A stretch of DNA of 64,000 bases from Candidatus Schekmanbacteria bacterium (GCA_016219965.1 JACRJM010000015.1:219857-283856); one strand, 5' to 3'. Positions 8,701 through 16,523 are shown, counted from the first letter of the stretch. Notes: generated by a model from the letters alone, not told the origin. Numbers and translations: made by a program.

Positions 8701-10524
8701 CTTTTCGACTTTGTATATGCAACAGGGATTTATGGATATTTCATAAAATCTGCTCTTATCCTTTGCCTGAACTGTGAAGTTCACTGTTTTGCTTTCATCA
8801 AATGTGACGGTTTTATAGCTTTCATCAACGATTATTCCAAGTTTTGCAAAAAAAGTCTGTATGTCCTGCACATTTGTAAGTTTCCCAGTTTTCCTGATTA
8901 ATCCCTGTGCAGATTTGTTAAGGTGAATGATCTTCCCATCACTGTTGGTTAAAAGAATATAGTCTGAAATGGAGTCGAAAGTTTTTTCCCAGTTTAGTTT
9001 TTCCTGTATGGCATCTTTCGTCAGGATGTTATTTTGCAGTGCCATTGTGAAATTCCCTGCTATCATCCCTGTGCCTGAGAGATCTGTCTGGTCAAATGCT
9101 TTTTTCTTACGGCTTGCCAGGGCAAGGAATCCTATTACTTTATCAGGCATTGAAAGAGGAGCGATAACACTTGACTGCAATCCGCTCATTACCGCAATCT
9201 TTTCTTCCATGAAACTTGCTTTTTCTGCCTGGTCTACTGTAAGAAATCTTCTTCTGTTTTTAAGGTGGTAAACAAGGCTTTCCTTGTTGTCAGGATTAAC
9301 ATCATACTCTATTCCCTTCCGGAGTTTTCCACTAACGTAGATTTGAATACGCACTTTCCGGAAATCATCGCTGAAAAAACCAATCATCGCCGCATCAAAG
9401 GGAACGCATTCACTCATTTCTTTAAAAAGATATTTTATGGCATGTGTGGTATTCTTTGAACACAGTGTTTCCCTTGTGATGAAGTTTGTGGCCCCGGAGT
9501 ATCTGTTTTTTCTGGAAATAATATTATTGTATCTGAATCTTTCGATCGCATTCCCAAGCTGGCGAGACAGCATTTCAGCGTATTCCCCGTCAGCCTTTGT
9601 ATAATAATCACTTTCCTTTTTCATCAGGGACAGTGCTCCGAGCACCTTTCCCTTTGAAAGGCACCCGACAATAAGTTCAGAAACCATTCCGCTATCCACT
9701 GCAGTCTGTCTGGCAGGCAGTTTTGGGTCAGTTCGAATGTCAGCCGAGATATGAAATTTTTTCGTCTTGAGGATATATTTTATTTTAGGCGAACTTATTG
9801 GTGCATTAATATTCTTTGATTCCCAATACCTTTCCGTGCTGTAATGATAGAGATCTGTAACGATGTCTTCTTCTTCATCAAACACTGTAATGACCATGGA
9901 ATCAAATCTGACTATCTGCTTCATGACGGGGGCTATTCTTTTTATTATTTGAGTCATTGAACGCTCTGAAGTGATATACTTGATTATATTATTGATTGCT
10001 TTGAGATTTGTTGAATATCTGTTTTTTGTCTCTTTGTTCAGCGCTGATTCAAGCATCATCCCTGTATGTGTGAGAAAAAGTCTTATCTCTTTTAATTCAT
10101 TTTCTTCATAAGGAGCATGTTTTCTGAACAATATGATTGCTCCTATTTTTTTATTGTTCAGGTTTATTATTAAATTGTTTGCTAAGTATGGGTATTGTTC
10201 TTTAAATTGCAGTTCCCGGGGGATATGCCTTAGAGATTTGATTTTTTTATTCGGATTGGTGAAGTAATCGTTAAGGCTCTCAATATATTTCGCTTGGAGG
10301 TTTGATTCCCATTTTCCATTATTATATATACCTGCCAGTTCAACGCAATTCTCTTTTAGGATGGTAGCAACTCCGGCGTCTGAACCGGTTAAAGCTATTG
10401 AGTAGAGCAGCGTGTTTTGAAGAATGCTTTCTTTGCTTTTTGAAGAATTTAACTTTTTCAGATAATGATTTATTTTATCTTGCTGTGTATGGACTATTTT
10501 TTTTGTGTGAGGTTTTTTTCTCAC
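5773..10524 (-). CDS. Giant cytoplasmic GAF/PAS histidine kinase with a degenerate receiver domain
   Basis: 1583 residues with no membrane segment. Approximate order: GAF 30-160, GAF 180-335, GAF 350-505, PAS 515-635, GAF 650-795, PAS 810-925 (with cysteines in YDLFNCTNYKKDGKC), PAS 945-1060, PAS 1075-1190, HisKA with H1221 in GIAHELNNPLSGILG, HATPase 1310-1440 (DSGIGIE, GEGTGLGLS), receiver-like 1465-1583. In that last domain the acidic pocket reads LVIVSE instead of VVDDE and the phosphoacceptor position is Gly1514 (VISGLKLPDMD), while the YITKPF lysine is kept. It should not accept phosphate. It is divergent from a HTH-receiver gene and a lone receiver, the likely output partners. Confidence 0.9.
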   Translation of the reverse strand: MRKKPHTKKIVHTQQDKINHYLKKLNSSKSKESILQNTLLYSIALTGSDAGVATILKENCVELAGIYNNGKWESNLQAKYIESLNDYFTNPNKKIKSLRHIPRELQFKEQYPYLANNLIINLNNKKIGAIILFRKHAPYEENELKEIRLFLTHTGMMLESALNKETKNRYSTNLKAINNIIKYITSERSMTQIIKRIAPVMKQIVRFDSMVITVFDEEEDIVTDLYHYSTERYWESKNINAPISSPKIKYILKTKKFHISADIRTDPKLPARQTAVDSGMVSELIVGCLSKGKVLGALSLMKKESDYYTKADGEYAEMLSRQLGNAIERFRYNNIISRKNRYSGATNFITRETLCSKNTTHAIKYLFKEMSECVPFDAAMIGFFSDDFRKVRIQIYVSGKLRKGIEYDVNPDNKESLVYHLKNRRRFLTVDQAEKASFMEEKIAVMSGLQSSVIAPLSMPDKVIGFLALASRKKKAFDQTDLSGTGMIAGNFTMALQNNILTKDAIQEKLNWEKTFDSISDYILLTNSDGKIIHLNKSAQGLIRKTGKLTNVQDIQTFFAKLGIIVDESYKTVTFDESKTVNFTVQAKDKSRFYEISINPCCIYKVEKPETAVFLIKDITHHKNTESESKRLYKVASKQAFQLKTLNIIAKISNSSVPSNKVFFDIGREIEKVIPFDSIGRIWVYDKEKNPISIYFLRQQHIRFPVEQALKAGIGQTAISETIRTAKPLIRNIKDGFNTFTEDKQCLRYGVNSIMYIPLKSRKSISGCITLGRKNNDCFTDDDIPFLEQVAVHISSMIERNVLLKNILIANKEWETTFNSISDYIFITDLDYNITKYNETFRKTFIEPMVHRSSVPIKCYDLFNCTNYKKDGKCITHKLMAGAKPTIIEYEDKERGRILLISVSPISMPETGTEGCVHIATDITDIRNAERKLNKQTSQLDTLLNDFPDSIVMFDSDKKVIKSNKLAQKVHGFINDTSFDDFLNDFLKNIKMTDLSGKEVPYDSLPLVKAFKYGEPTINNLYNLEFKGGKRICGIINVSLIKDRKGNVQNIISTFKDITEQREKDDKLIKQAEELNNIFTTFHDGLLIIDIKEKKIIGNNEVKKIFANPEETDFKFDPESFFLRNRYFDTNGIEIEPKDRPIAKTLSEGIPIVNKEVTLLVDNKKKSSLLVNTAPLLDKNGEIYGILGVFKDITAQKKLEIQLINSEKLSSLGTMVSGIAHELNNPLSGILGFSELLLGEKFLHDKIKNKIKTIHTQAERAAKIVEGLLSFSKQKAAEKSLLDINRTVEDTLELINYGLKESKVIVRKHLGNNLPLIYGDKNQIIQVIINVINNSVQSLLKKGGEGFIKISSSLELHHDSNSDKKKKEIRIDIEDSGIGIEKNHLIQIFDPFFTTSPTGEGTGLGLSISYGIIKEHGGEITAESTVGKGTTVSIFIPASDMESSELILTQKVSITPFHKLKKLTRILVIVSETAFGHGIADSLNNNMRIIMKAKNANDALEKIKSVDFDIVISGLKLPDMDSISFYKEATKIKNYLADRFLFVTEQATDWKTNKFLRMTGNKYITKPFKESDIQKAVSTFFSN

Positions 10525-10551
10525 TCTTTTTTCCCCTTATCCTAAAGCTAA

Positions 10552-10603
10552 ATTAAAGTAATTTTAATCCGGTTTTGTCAATTGTTAATTTGTGCTTTAT
10601 AGA
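10552..10603. promoter_or_regulatory. Overlapping divergent promoters between the giant kinase and the HTH-receiver gene
   Basis: Plus strand: TTGTCA at 10575-10580, 17-bp spacer, TATAGA at 10598-10603. Minus strand: TTGACA (10581-10576), 18-bp spacer, TTTAAT (10557-10552). The two -35 boxes overlap, so the two transcripts probably compete or share control. By consensus only; the 10604-10748 leader holds no other gene. Confidence 0.45.
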
Positions 10604-10748
10604 ATATAATATGAATATAGTTAGCAAGTGTAATCCTCATTAACAGATTAATAAAAAGAAGTGATAATTGTTGACAGATAAATTCTATTTACAATAAACT
10701 AATGTCTGAGTGAAGAATTAATCAACAAATCTCACTAATTAGGGAAGC

Positions 10749-11351
10749 ATGACAAAAAAAGTATTAACTACTTATCAGGCTGCCGCCTATTGTAATGCTA
10801 CACCGATGACGGTTATTCGCTGGATAAATGACGGTCTTATAAGATCCTATAAAACTCCCGGTGGACACAGAAGAATACTAGTAGAAGATCTTGATTCTTT
10901 CCTGAAAAAATCCGGTATTCCATCAAAGGGTATCTATGATGACCAGATCAGCAGAATCCTCGTAGTTGATGATGAATCGTTCATAATTGATTATTTGAAA
11001 GAGACTATCTCAAAAATCGATCCTAACATACAGGTAAAAGGTGCTTGCAACGGATTTGAGGCAGGGCAGATTATTACAACTTTTAAACCGCAGGTTGTTT
11101 TTCTTGATATTATTATGAAGGGACTTGACGGGTATGATGTTTGTACAAGAATTAAGAAAAATCCAGAAACAAAAGATATAACTGTAATTGCCATAACAGG
11201 CAAGCCATCGGAAGAGAATATTGAACGGATAAAACGCTGCGGTGCCTGCCAGGTTCTCCATAAACCAATTAAAATGAATGATATAAGAAGAGCACTTATA
11301 GATCTGATACCTGTTAACGGATTCGAAGAAGGGGAACAATCTAAATTTTAA
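10749..11351 (+). CDS. MerR/excisionase-type HTH fused to a receiver domain
   Basis: 200 residues. Residues 5-55 form a winged-helix DNA-binding domain with YCNATPMTVIRWINDG and TPGGHRR, as in MerR/BldC-type proteins. Residues 68-190 are a complete receiver: D74/D75, phosphoacceptor D120 in FLDIIMKGLDG, and K172 in LHKPI. The order (DNA-binding domain first) is the reverse of usual response regulators. It stands divergent to the large kinase and 17 bases before a lone receiver gene, so phosphorylation by that kinase is the obvious inference. Probably a transcription regulator; targets unknown. Confidence 0.88.
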   Translation: MTKKVLTTYQAAAYCNATPMTVIRWINDGLIRSYKTPGGHRRILVEDLDSFLKKSGIPSKGIYDDQISRILVVDDESFIIDYLKETISKIDPNIQVKGACNGFEAGQIITTFKPQVVFLDIIMKGLDGYDVCTRIKKNPETKDITVIAITGKPSEENIERIKRCGACQVLHKPIKMNDIRRALIDLIPVNGFEEGEQSKF

Positions 11352-11368
11352 AGTGACTTGTTTTCTAT

Positions 11369-11728
11369 ATGAAAAAAATTCTGGTTGTAGATGACGAGAA
11401 GATTATCGGCGAACTGGTAAGGGATATGCTGGAAGATGAAGGGTATATTATTGACTTTGCTGAGAACGGATTTGCAGCCAAGGATATGCTCCTCCAGTCG
11501 GATTATGACTATGTAATAAGTGATATCAACATGCCTGATATGGACGGCATTGAGCTATATTTCTGGATAAAGAAAGAAATGGAAATGATGTCTGATAAAA
11601 TGGTTTTTATTACCGGTGATTCTTATAATCAGCGTACAAGGGATTTCTTTGATGAGTTCACTGTTCCCCGTATAGATAAGCCTTTTTCCAAATCAGACCT
11701 TACAGAGAAGCTTCTCAGAAAAAAATAA
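11369..11728 (+). CDS. Single-domain response regulator (receiver)
   Basis: 119 residues, a complete receiver and nothing else: D8/D9 in VVDDE, phosphoacceptor D52 in ISDINMPDMDG, T/S switch in FITGDS, and K104 in RIDKPF. It follows the HTH-receiver gene by 17 bases and should be cotranscribed. A CheY-like or phosphotransfer role in a relay with the giant kinase is likely, since that kinase's own receiver has lost its aspartate. No output domain. It is convergent with the small precursor-peptide gene. Confidence 0.9.
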   Translation: MKKILVVDDEKIIGELVRDMLEDEGYIIDFAENGFAAKDMLLQSDYDYVISDINMPDMDGIELYFWIKKEMEMMSDKMVFITGDSYNQRTRDFFDEFTVPRIDKPFSKSDLTEKLLRKK

Positions 11729-11756
11729 GAAGAGCCTGAAAAAGCTTAGAGACTCC

Positions 11757-11960
11757 TTAGCTGAAGTGCTTCCCTTTCTGTTGCCTGCATTTTTTATTGG
11801 CTTTTTCAATAGCATCATTTTTCTTAGGGCATATAGTGTCGGCATAAGCAGAGTCGTCGAGTGATATGAGCTTAGGGCTTATCCATTTTTTAACTACCGA
11901 AGCAGCAGCAGCCACTGTCAGGGTTTTCTTCCCTTTTTCAAGGAATTCGCGTCTCTTCAT
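11757..11960 (-). CDS. Small Tat-like peptide, candidate RiPP precursor
   Basis: 67 residues. The N terminus MKRREFLEKGKK is a twin-arginine-like n-region, followed by a short hydrophobic stretch (LTVAAAASVV). Then W26-x2-P29-x-L31-x2-L34 resembles the leader motif bound by PqqD-like recognition elements (lasso-peptide leaders have Y-x2-P-x-L). SAYA (37-40) looks like a signal-peptidase site. The last 27 residues are strongly basic with two cysteines, C44 and C58, as a plausible core. AAGGAG sits seven bases before the ATG, and the gene overlaps the end of the radical SAM gene by 23 bases. Either an exported modified peptide or a small Tat-leader protein. Function inferred from neighbours. 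Confidence 0.75.
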   Translation of the reverse strand: MKRREFLEKGKKTLTVAAAASVVKKWISPKLISLDDSAYADTICPKKNDAIEKANKKCRQQKGKHFS

Positions 11961-13008
11961 ATTTATTCTCCTTAAAATAACAAGTATTGTTGTCAGAAGT
12001 AAACTTTCCGTTCTGCGCCAGAGGACAAAGAGGATATGACCCCCAGAGGTTGCCGGTCATCCTGTAAGCAATACCCCTGCATCCCCCCCTGCATTTATCT
12101 TTTAATTCGCATGACCCGCAGACTCCGGTAAGTTTTTCCGGTTTGATGAATTTCCTGAAAGCCCTGATATCCTGCCAGCATTTTTTCAGTCCTTTTTCCA
12201 GAACATTGTTTCTAACATCAAATAAAGCTGACATACTGCACTGATACATGTTTCCTTGCTCTGATATAGTGGAGAGGTAAGACTTTTCATCACCCAGAGT
12301 GCATGCCGCAGCACATCCATCCTGGCGCATTGATAGAGAGAAGCTCTTGAAATCTATCTCTGCAGAATATTTTTTTTCAAGCCCTTCAATCATACTTTCA
12401 AGATTTAATAACTCGTCTACAGAGGGTTTTAGTGATGCGTAATTATTCAATGCTCTTCCAATGGGTACGACTTCATCAAGGCATATTGATGTAACTCCAA
12501 ACGAAGATAAAAGTTTAACGAGTGAAGGTGCATCTGAGATATTATGTTTAGTCAATGTGGTTTTTGTATGGATTGGGATTCCGGAAATTAAAGAGAGCTC
12601 AATGGCATTCACTATTTTTCTGAATGACTTTCCGCCGGTCAGCATGTCATTAATTTCCGGTGTTGAGCCGTGTATGCTTATCTGTATGTTCTTAAGGCCG
12701 TTGCATTTGAGCCTATTAAGAGCTTCCCTGTTGAGCAGTGTACCGTTAGTTGTAAGCTCGACGGATATTCCTGCATTTCTTAATGAGCTTATAATGTGAT
12801 AGGTGAGATTATCTGCAAGTGGTTCTCCTCCGGTCAGGACAACTTTAAGTATGCGGTTATCTATAATTTCTTCAAGTATCCTGAGTTTCCCCATATCTCC
12901 GGTAGAATCTTTTTTGTCCTTTCCTGAACTTACAAGACAAAAAGGGCATTGCAGGTTGCACCTTGAAGTAAAAGACCAAACAACCTCTATGGGAGATTCT
13001 AGAAGCAT
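11938..13008 (-). CDS. Radical SAM/SPASM peptide-modifying enzyme
   Basis: 356 residues. The radical SAM cluster motif is C17-x3-C21-x2-C24 (SRCNLQCPFC), with TGGEP at 59-63 for SAM binding. The C-terminal SPASM part has cysteines at 232, 236, 257, 297, 300, 306, 310 and 328, including VCGSCELKDKCRGGCRG, enough for two auxiliary 4Fe-4S clusters. Such enzymes (PqqE, AlbA, anaerobic sulfatase maturases) modify peptide side chains. It follows the PqqD-like gene by seven bases and overlaps the small precursor gene, which is the natural substrate candidate. The reaction (thioether, C-C crosslink or other) cannot be read from sequence. Confidence 0.92.
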   Translation of the reverse strand: MLLESPIEVVWSFTSRCNLQCPFCLVSSGKDKKDSTGDMGKLRILEEIIDNRILKVVLTGGEPLADNLTYHIISSLRNAGISVELTTNGTLLNREALNRLKCNGLKNIQISIHGSTPEINDMLTGGKSFRKIVNAIELSLISGIPIHTKTTLTKHNISDAPSLVKLLSSFGVTSICLDEVVPIGRALNNYASLKPSVDELLNLESMIEGLEKKYSAEIDFKSFSLSMRQDGCAAACTLGDEKSYLSTISEQGNMYQCSMSALFDVRNNVLEKGLKKCWQDIRAFRKFIKPEKLTGVCGSCELKDKCRGGCRGIAYRMTGNLWGSYPLCPLAQNGKFTSDNNTCYFKENKYEETRIP

Positions 13009-13015
13009 GAAGTTT

Positions 13016-13306
13016 CTAAGAAAGAGTTATAATTCCCTTATATGAGAGAAGACTTATGAAATCAATTATCTCTGTTTCCATTTGAGAAGAATTTCCTTCA
13101 TACAGATGAGCCATTTCTGATATTACTGCTCTTACGCTTAGGTTACCGTTACAAAGGCTCCATATCAATGACCCTGTTTCATTTAGCAAGGATGGCTCTC
13201 CATTTGTATCATCGAATATCACGGCTTTGCCATTCTCAATGCGTGAAAGTATATGAGGGGCATGAACCGGTATTTTATCCAAAATATCTGTTTTATCTAC
13301 AGTCAT
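13016..13306 (-). CDS. PqqD-like peptide carrier (RiPP recognition element)
   Basis: 96 residues. It has the PqqD layout: an N-terminal beta hairpin with GKAVIFDDTNGEPSLLNETG, then LIWSLCNGNLSVRAVISEM and a C-terminal helix ending in LLSYKGIITL. PqqD-family proteins bind the leader of a ribosomal peptide and present it to a radical SAM enzyme, which here is the next gene, seven bases downstream. The region before its start carries several near-copies of its first 15 bases. Fold call is good; the partner peptide is inferred to be the 67-residue product. Confidence 0.85.
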   Translation of the reverse strand: MTVDKTDILDKIPVHAPHILSRIENGKAVIFDDTNGEPSLLNETGSLIWSLCNGNLSVRAVISEMAHLYEGNSSQMETEIIDFISLLSYKGIITLS

Positions 13307-13380
13307 TTTATTCAGAGTGTTTTATTTACAATCATTTTTTTGCAATCATTATTATTTACAGTCGTTTATTTACAATAATC
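13307..13380 (-). repeat. Short imperfect tandem repeats between the HprK-like and PqqD-like genes
   Basis: Read on the minus strand, units like ATTGTAAATAAACG, ACTGTAAATAATAATG, ATTGCAAAAAAATG and ATTGTAAATAAAACAC follow one another and resemble the start of the PqqD-like gene (ATGACTGTAGATAAAACA). The first unit includes the last codons and stop of the HprK-like gene. Spacing is about 15 bases. Probably replication slippage; it creates extra ATG codons ahead of the real start. Confidence 0.6.
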
Positions 13381-14355
13381 GAGAATCTCTTTTATGAAAT
13401 CTGCAAGCTCTGCGCTGTTTTTCTTCAGACTGTATTGTATGTGAAAAACAGGGGTGGTGTCGAACATAAAATTTATTATGTCGTACGCCTTCCTGTTATT
13501 TTTTCTGATTATTTTCTGCACGCTATCGGTCTCAGTATTAGTTGATAGAGTCTCTGCAAGTGAAAGAAGCTTATATAAATAAGCGGTACCGCTGCTCTTC
13601 TTTACTGTGAGTCTTTTGTATTTCTCGGATTCGGCAAGGACTATGCAAGCAGCCAGTTTGGCGCTCTTGAGCCGGCATCCGGAAGAAATGTCATCCGGGT
13701 TGATTATAAATCCATCCTGATAAAATGCGCTGTATCGCGTCAAAGTATGTCCAGTAATCATATCTTTCCCCTCGGAAGATTCAGCAAAACCGTCTCCAAT
13801 CCTTATATGCCGGGGGAAAGAAAGGAGCGTTAGCTTGTCTCTTTTTTTTTCAATAAATGTCTCTTCATCTGATAAATATTTAAATCCTTTTTTTATGAGT
13901 AAAAGAGACATGGTGGTTTTTCCTGAGCCGGAGTTCCCGGCAAGAAGCACTCCCTTACTTCCGTATGCAAGTGATGCTGAATGGATGCCTGTCAGCTGCT
14001 TTTTCTTTGCAAGTAAGAAGCGGGAAATGTAACCCACTATTGAGAGTGTGACAAGGACTGCTTCATCGAATGAATAACCTCTCTTTAAAAGTATGGTGCT
14101 TTTCATTTCTTGAAAGTCTGTAAAAGTAAAGATTCCGGGACTTATTTGTTCTGCGTTTTGCACAACTTCAGGAGTGATACTTTTCCCATCGGTATGCCGG
14201 CATACATATATTGTAATCGATGGAATAACTTTCTTCTGTGCGGCAAAGCCTATAAGTTCACGTGAAACTGAATTGCCTATTTTATGAGAGTCAGAAACAA
14301 GCCTAACGTGGATTCCGTGTATATCAAAAAGCATGTCAAAAAAATATTCTGTCAT
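13366..14355 (-). CDS. HPr kinase-like protein of peptide/polysaccharide clusters
   Basis: 329 residues. Residues 119-170 match the kinase core of HprK: GIHSASLAY (conserved His in the hHAS motif), Walker A GNSGSGKT at 140-147, and LSDEE at 161-165, where HprK has its catalytic SDD segment. The N-terminal 115 residues are unlike HPr kinase. Relatives of this type occur beside PqqD-like and nucleotidyltransferase genes in lasso-peptide and other secondary-metabolite loci, where they may phosphorylate a peptide. No HPr gene is nearby. It is the first gene of the minus-strand operon HprK-PqqD-radical SAM-precursor. Substrate unknown. Confidence 0.82.
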   Translation of the reverse strand: MTEYFFDMLFDIHGIHVRLVSDSHKIGNSVSRELIGFAAQKKVIPSITIYVCRHTDGKSITPEVVQNAEQISPGIFTFTDFQEMKSTILLKRGYSFDEAVLVTLSIVGYISRFLLAKKKQLTGIHSASLAYGSKGVLLAGNSGSGKTTMSLLLIKKGFKYLSDEETFIEKKRDKLTLLSFPRHIRIGDGFAESSEGKDMITGHTLTRYSAFYQDGFIINPDDISSGCRLKSAKLAACIVLAESEKYKRLTVKKSSGTAYLYKLLSLAETLSTNTETDSVQKIIRKNNRKAYDIINFMFDTTPVFHIQYSLKKNSAELADFIKEILDYCK

Positions 14356-14396
14356 GGGAGTTTTAATTTGAATAATTATTCTATATCATAAAGTGC

Positions 14397-15623
14397 ATGA
14401 AATATGAAAATAAAGCGCTGTCTTCTGATGATCGGGAAATAAGTTTCCTTTTTTCGTCCCTGAAAGCCGGGTTCTCAGAAGAGTCTGCCTCACATCTTAG
14501 AAACATAGCTCTATATTCATCAAGAAAGTTTTCATGGGAAAGGCTTTGTAAACTGGGGGAAGAATTTGATGTTGCCCCGTTTATATATAATGCCTTGTTA
14601 GCATCGGGACTTGATGAGGTTGTCCCTCCCGCCTTTTTCTCTAAGCTCGAAATAGAGTATTATCAAAACCTCTCCAAAAATATGCGAGCTCTTAAGATAT
14701 GCAATCAACTTGCCTCAGCTTTCAGGAATGACGGGATAAGAGTGATATTACTTGGCGGGGGAGGGTTTCTGGGTACGTTATATGAAAATATGGGGTTAAG
14801 ATATGTAGGTGATATAGACATTCTTATCCATAAAGACAGATTCGAGGATGCAAGAAAAACTCTCGGTTCATTAGGTTTTACGCAATTTAAGAAATACAGG
14901 GGAGTAATGAAAAGCGGGAGTATAACCATCGATATCCATACTGATATAATTGACTCGGAGAGGATTAGTTCAAGGAAAAATATATACAGCTTCAATCCGG
15001 AATTATTCTGGAGTGATTGTATCCCCCATCCTGAAGTTGATGGGGCTTTCGTACTTTCCCCATCTGACTCATTGCTGTATTCCGCCTTCCATTGTTTTAA
15101 ACATTCTTTTTCAAGGATAATTTGGAGCATAGACACAGCAGAGATAATAAGGAAATACGGTGATAAGGAATTTTATGATTATATACTTTCTATATCTCAA
15201 GCAAACGCCACTTCTGTTCCCATCTATTACTCCCTTGCCTATATCCATGAGACCGGAATAAGCACAATAGATACCGTCGCATTGAAAAAGCTTAAAGAAA
15301 ATTTCCGCGAAAATAAGATAGCTAAAAGGATATTTCAAATGGCTGTAGACGGAAGGAATATAGGCAGTTTCAGTGAGTTATTGGTCATTCTATCTAGAGG
15401 GCAATCGGGGCGGTCCGGGCAAAGCAGCAATGCCTGCTTAAAGTTTTTTATCGAGTCTCTTTTTCCCTGCAAAAACACTTTGAAAGAGATATACCCACGC
15501 TGGCCTGAAAAGTTTATTTTATTTGCCTATCTTGCACGGTTTGTTGATATATCAATACGAACATTTTTTATGTGTCTTAGATTTTTCAAATTAACACCGG
15601 GCAGAATGACCGGAAAAAGTTGA
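14397..15623 (+). CDS. Uncharacterised nucleotidyltransferase family protein
   Basis: 408 residues. Centre: LLGGGGFLGTLYENMGLRYV followed by G-D139-I-D141-ILI, the GG...DxD signature of the nucleotidyltransferase superfamily in its uncharacterised Pfam NTP_transf_5-like form, with a later ITIDIHTD that may supply the third acidic residue. The rest is helical. It is divergent from the HprK-like gene with only 41 bases between, too little for well-separated promoters. Homologues travel with PqqD/HprK-like genes, so it probably acts on the same peptide or on a regulator of it. The reaction is unknown. Confidence 0.8.
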   Translation: MKYENKALSSDDREISFLFSSLKAGFSEESASHLRNIALYSSRKFSWERLCKLGEEFDVAPFIYNALLASGLDEVVPPAFFSKLEIEYYQNLSKNMRALKICNQLASAFRNDGIRVILLGGGGFLGTLYENMGLRYVGDIDILIHKDRFEDARKTLGSLGFTQFKKYRGVMKSGSITIDIHTDIIDSERISSRKNIYSFNPELFWSDCIPHPEVDGAFVLSPSDSLLYSAFHCFKHSFSRIIWSIDTAEIIRKYGDKEFYDYILSISQANATSVPIYYSLAYIHETGISTIDTVALKKLKENFRENKIAKRIFQMAVDGRNIGSFSELLVILSRGQSGRSGQSSNACLKFFIESLFPCKNTLKEIYPRWPEKFILFAYLARFVDISIRTFFMCLRFFKLTPGRMTGKS

Positions 15624-15675
15624 CTTGTCTTAAATGTTTAATTAAACTTGGACAATAAAACAGACAGGTGAGGAA

Positions 15676-15840
15676 ATGGAAAAAGAAATAGAAACAAAGG
15701 AAGGCACAGGTTTTTTTAGCCGTTACAAGGGAGAAATAATTTTTACTCTTCTTATAATCTATGTTCTCCTTCTCGCGCTTGGCACTGTTGGCGAGCTGTT
15801 TGATGTTGAATGGATACTGAAACTTCCAATATTTAACTAA
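15676..15840 (+). CDS. 54-residue single-pass membrane protein
   Basis: Short reading frame starting MEKEIETKEGTGFFSRYKG with a good ribosome site (GGTGAGGAA) and ending LKLPIFN. Residues 21-41 (IIFTLLIIYVLLLALGTVG) form one membrane helix with a charged N-terminal side. It lies 52 bases after the nucleotidyltransferase gene on the same strand. No homologue is recognised. It could be an accessory of the peptide cluster or an unrelated small membrane protein. Confidence 0.6.
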   Translation: MEKEIETKEGTGFFSRYKGEIIFTLLIIYVLLLALGTVGELFDVEWILKLPIFN

Positions 15841-15926
15841 ATCTTCGTACCTGATTATCTGGTTATCATGTGTTTTTCATGGTGCAGGGGTCGGGAAAAA
15901 AATAGCAATTTAGCAAGTAGCTTGAA

Positions 15927-16496
15927 ATGAACTCCTCAACGATTGAATACCTTCTTAACAGAAGACGCAGGGTGGTTATAGAAAGCAGCGATCTTGTCCA
16001 TTCAGCAGTGTTGGTTCCTTTATATGTCAATGATTCTGACCCATTCGTTCTTCTTACAAAACGGACAAGCCATGTGGAACATCATAAGGGGGAAATCTCT
16101 TTTCCCGGTGGAGGAAGAAGCAGTGAAGACAAAGACCTTGTCGATACTGCATTGAGAGAAACAGAAGAGGAGGTAGGTCTCAGAAGAGAACTTATCCATG
16201 TTCTTGGCCCTCTTGACGACATTGCCACAGTAACAGGTTTCAGGATCACACCATTTGTGGGTACATTCCCATTCCCCTTCGAGTATAGGATAAATAAATT
16301 TGAAATTGAGCGGCTATTGGAAGTACCATTGAAATTACTCGCCGTGGAAGGAGCCTGGAGGGTGACCGAGAAGGTATACAAAGGCGCGAGGATAAAGAGT
16401 TTTTACCATGAACTTGGCGATGACCTCATATGGGGAGCAACAGCATCAATATTAAAGAGCTTTGTTGAGCTCATGCAGGCAGACGGGATGCTCTGA
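15927..16496 (+). CDS. NUDIX hydrolase, CoA pyrophosphatase type
   Basis: 189 residues. HHKGEISFPGGG followed by ALRETEEEVGL is the NUDIX box as found in CoA pyrophosphatases (NudL/YeaB-like), preceded by the CoA-group segment LLTKRTSHVEHHKGE. It would cleave the diphosphate of CoA and its derivatives to 4-phosphopantetheine and 3',5'-ADP, needing Mg2+ or Mn2+. Length is usual for the group. It sits 27 bases before ychF on the same strand and may share its transcript. Cytoplasmic. The exact substrate is inferred from the extra motif. Confidence 0.88.
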   Translation: MNSSTIEYLLNRRRRVVIESSDLVHSAVLVPLYVNDSDPFVLLTKRTSHVEHHKGEISFPGGGRSSEDKDLVDTALRETEEEVGLRRELIHVLGPLDDIATVTGFRITPFVGTFPFPFEYRINKFEIERLLEVPLKLLAVEGAWRVTEKVYKGARIKSFYHELGDDLIWGATASILKSFVELMQADGML

Positions 16497-16523
16497 GCCC
16501 GTTATATTTCGGGGGGAAATCTT

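Noticed and set aside
11717-11760. Bidirectional terminator between the lone receiver and the precursor peptide gene
   Set aside because: AGCTTAG/CTTAGCT pairing has a mismatch and only four T on one side; too weak to call.
13307-13380. Possible CRISPR-like array
   Set aside because: Units are about 15 bases, without unique spacers, and match a neighbouring gene start. No cas gene is near.
13168-13545. Plus-strand frame across the PqqD-like gene and HprK-like end
   Set aside because: Antisense to two recognised genes and through the AT-rich repeats; no domain or start signal.
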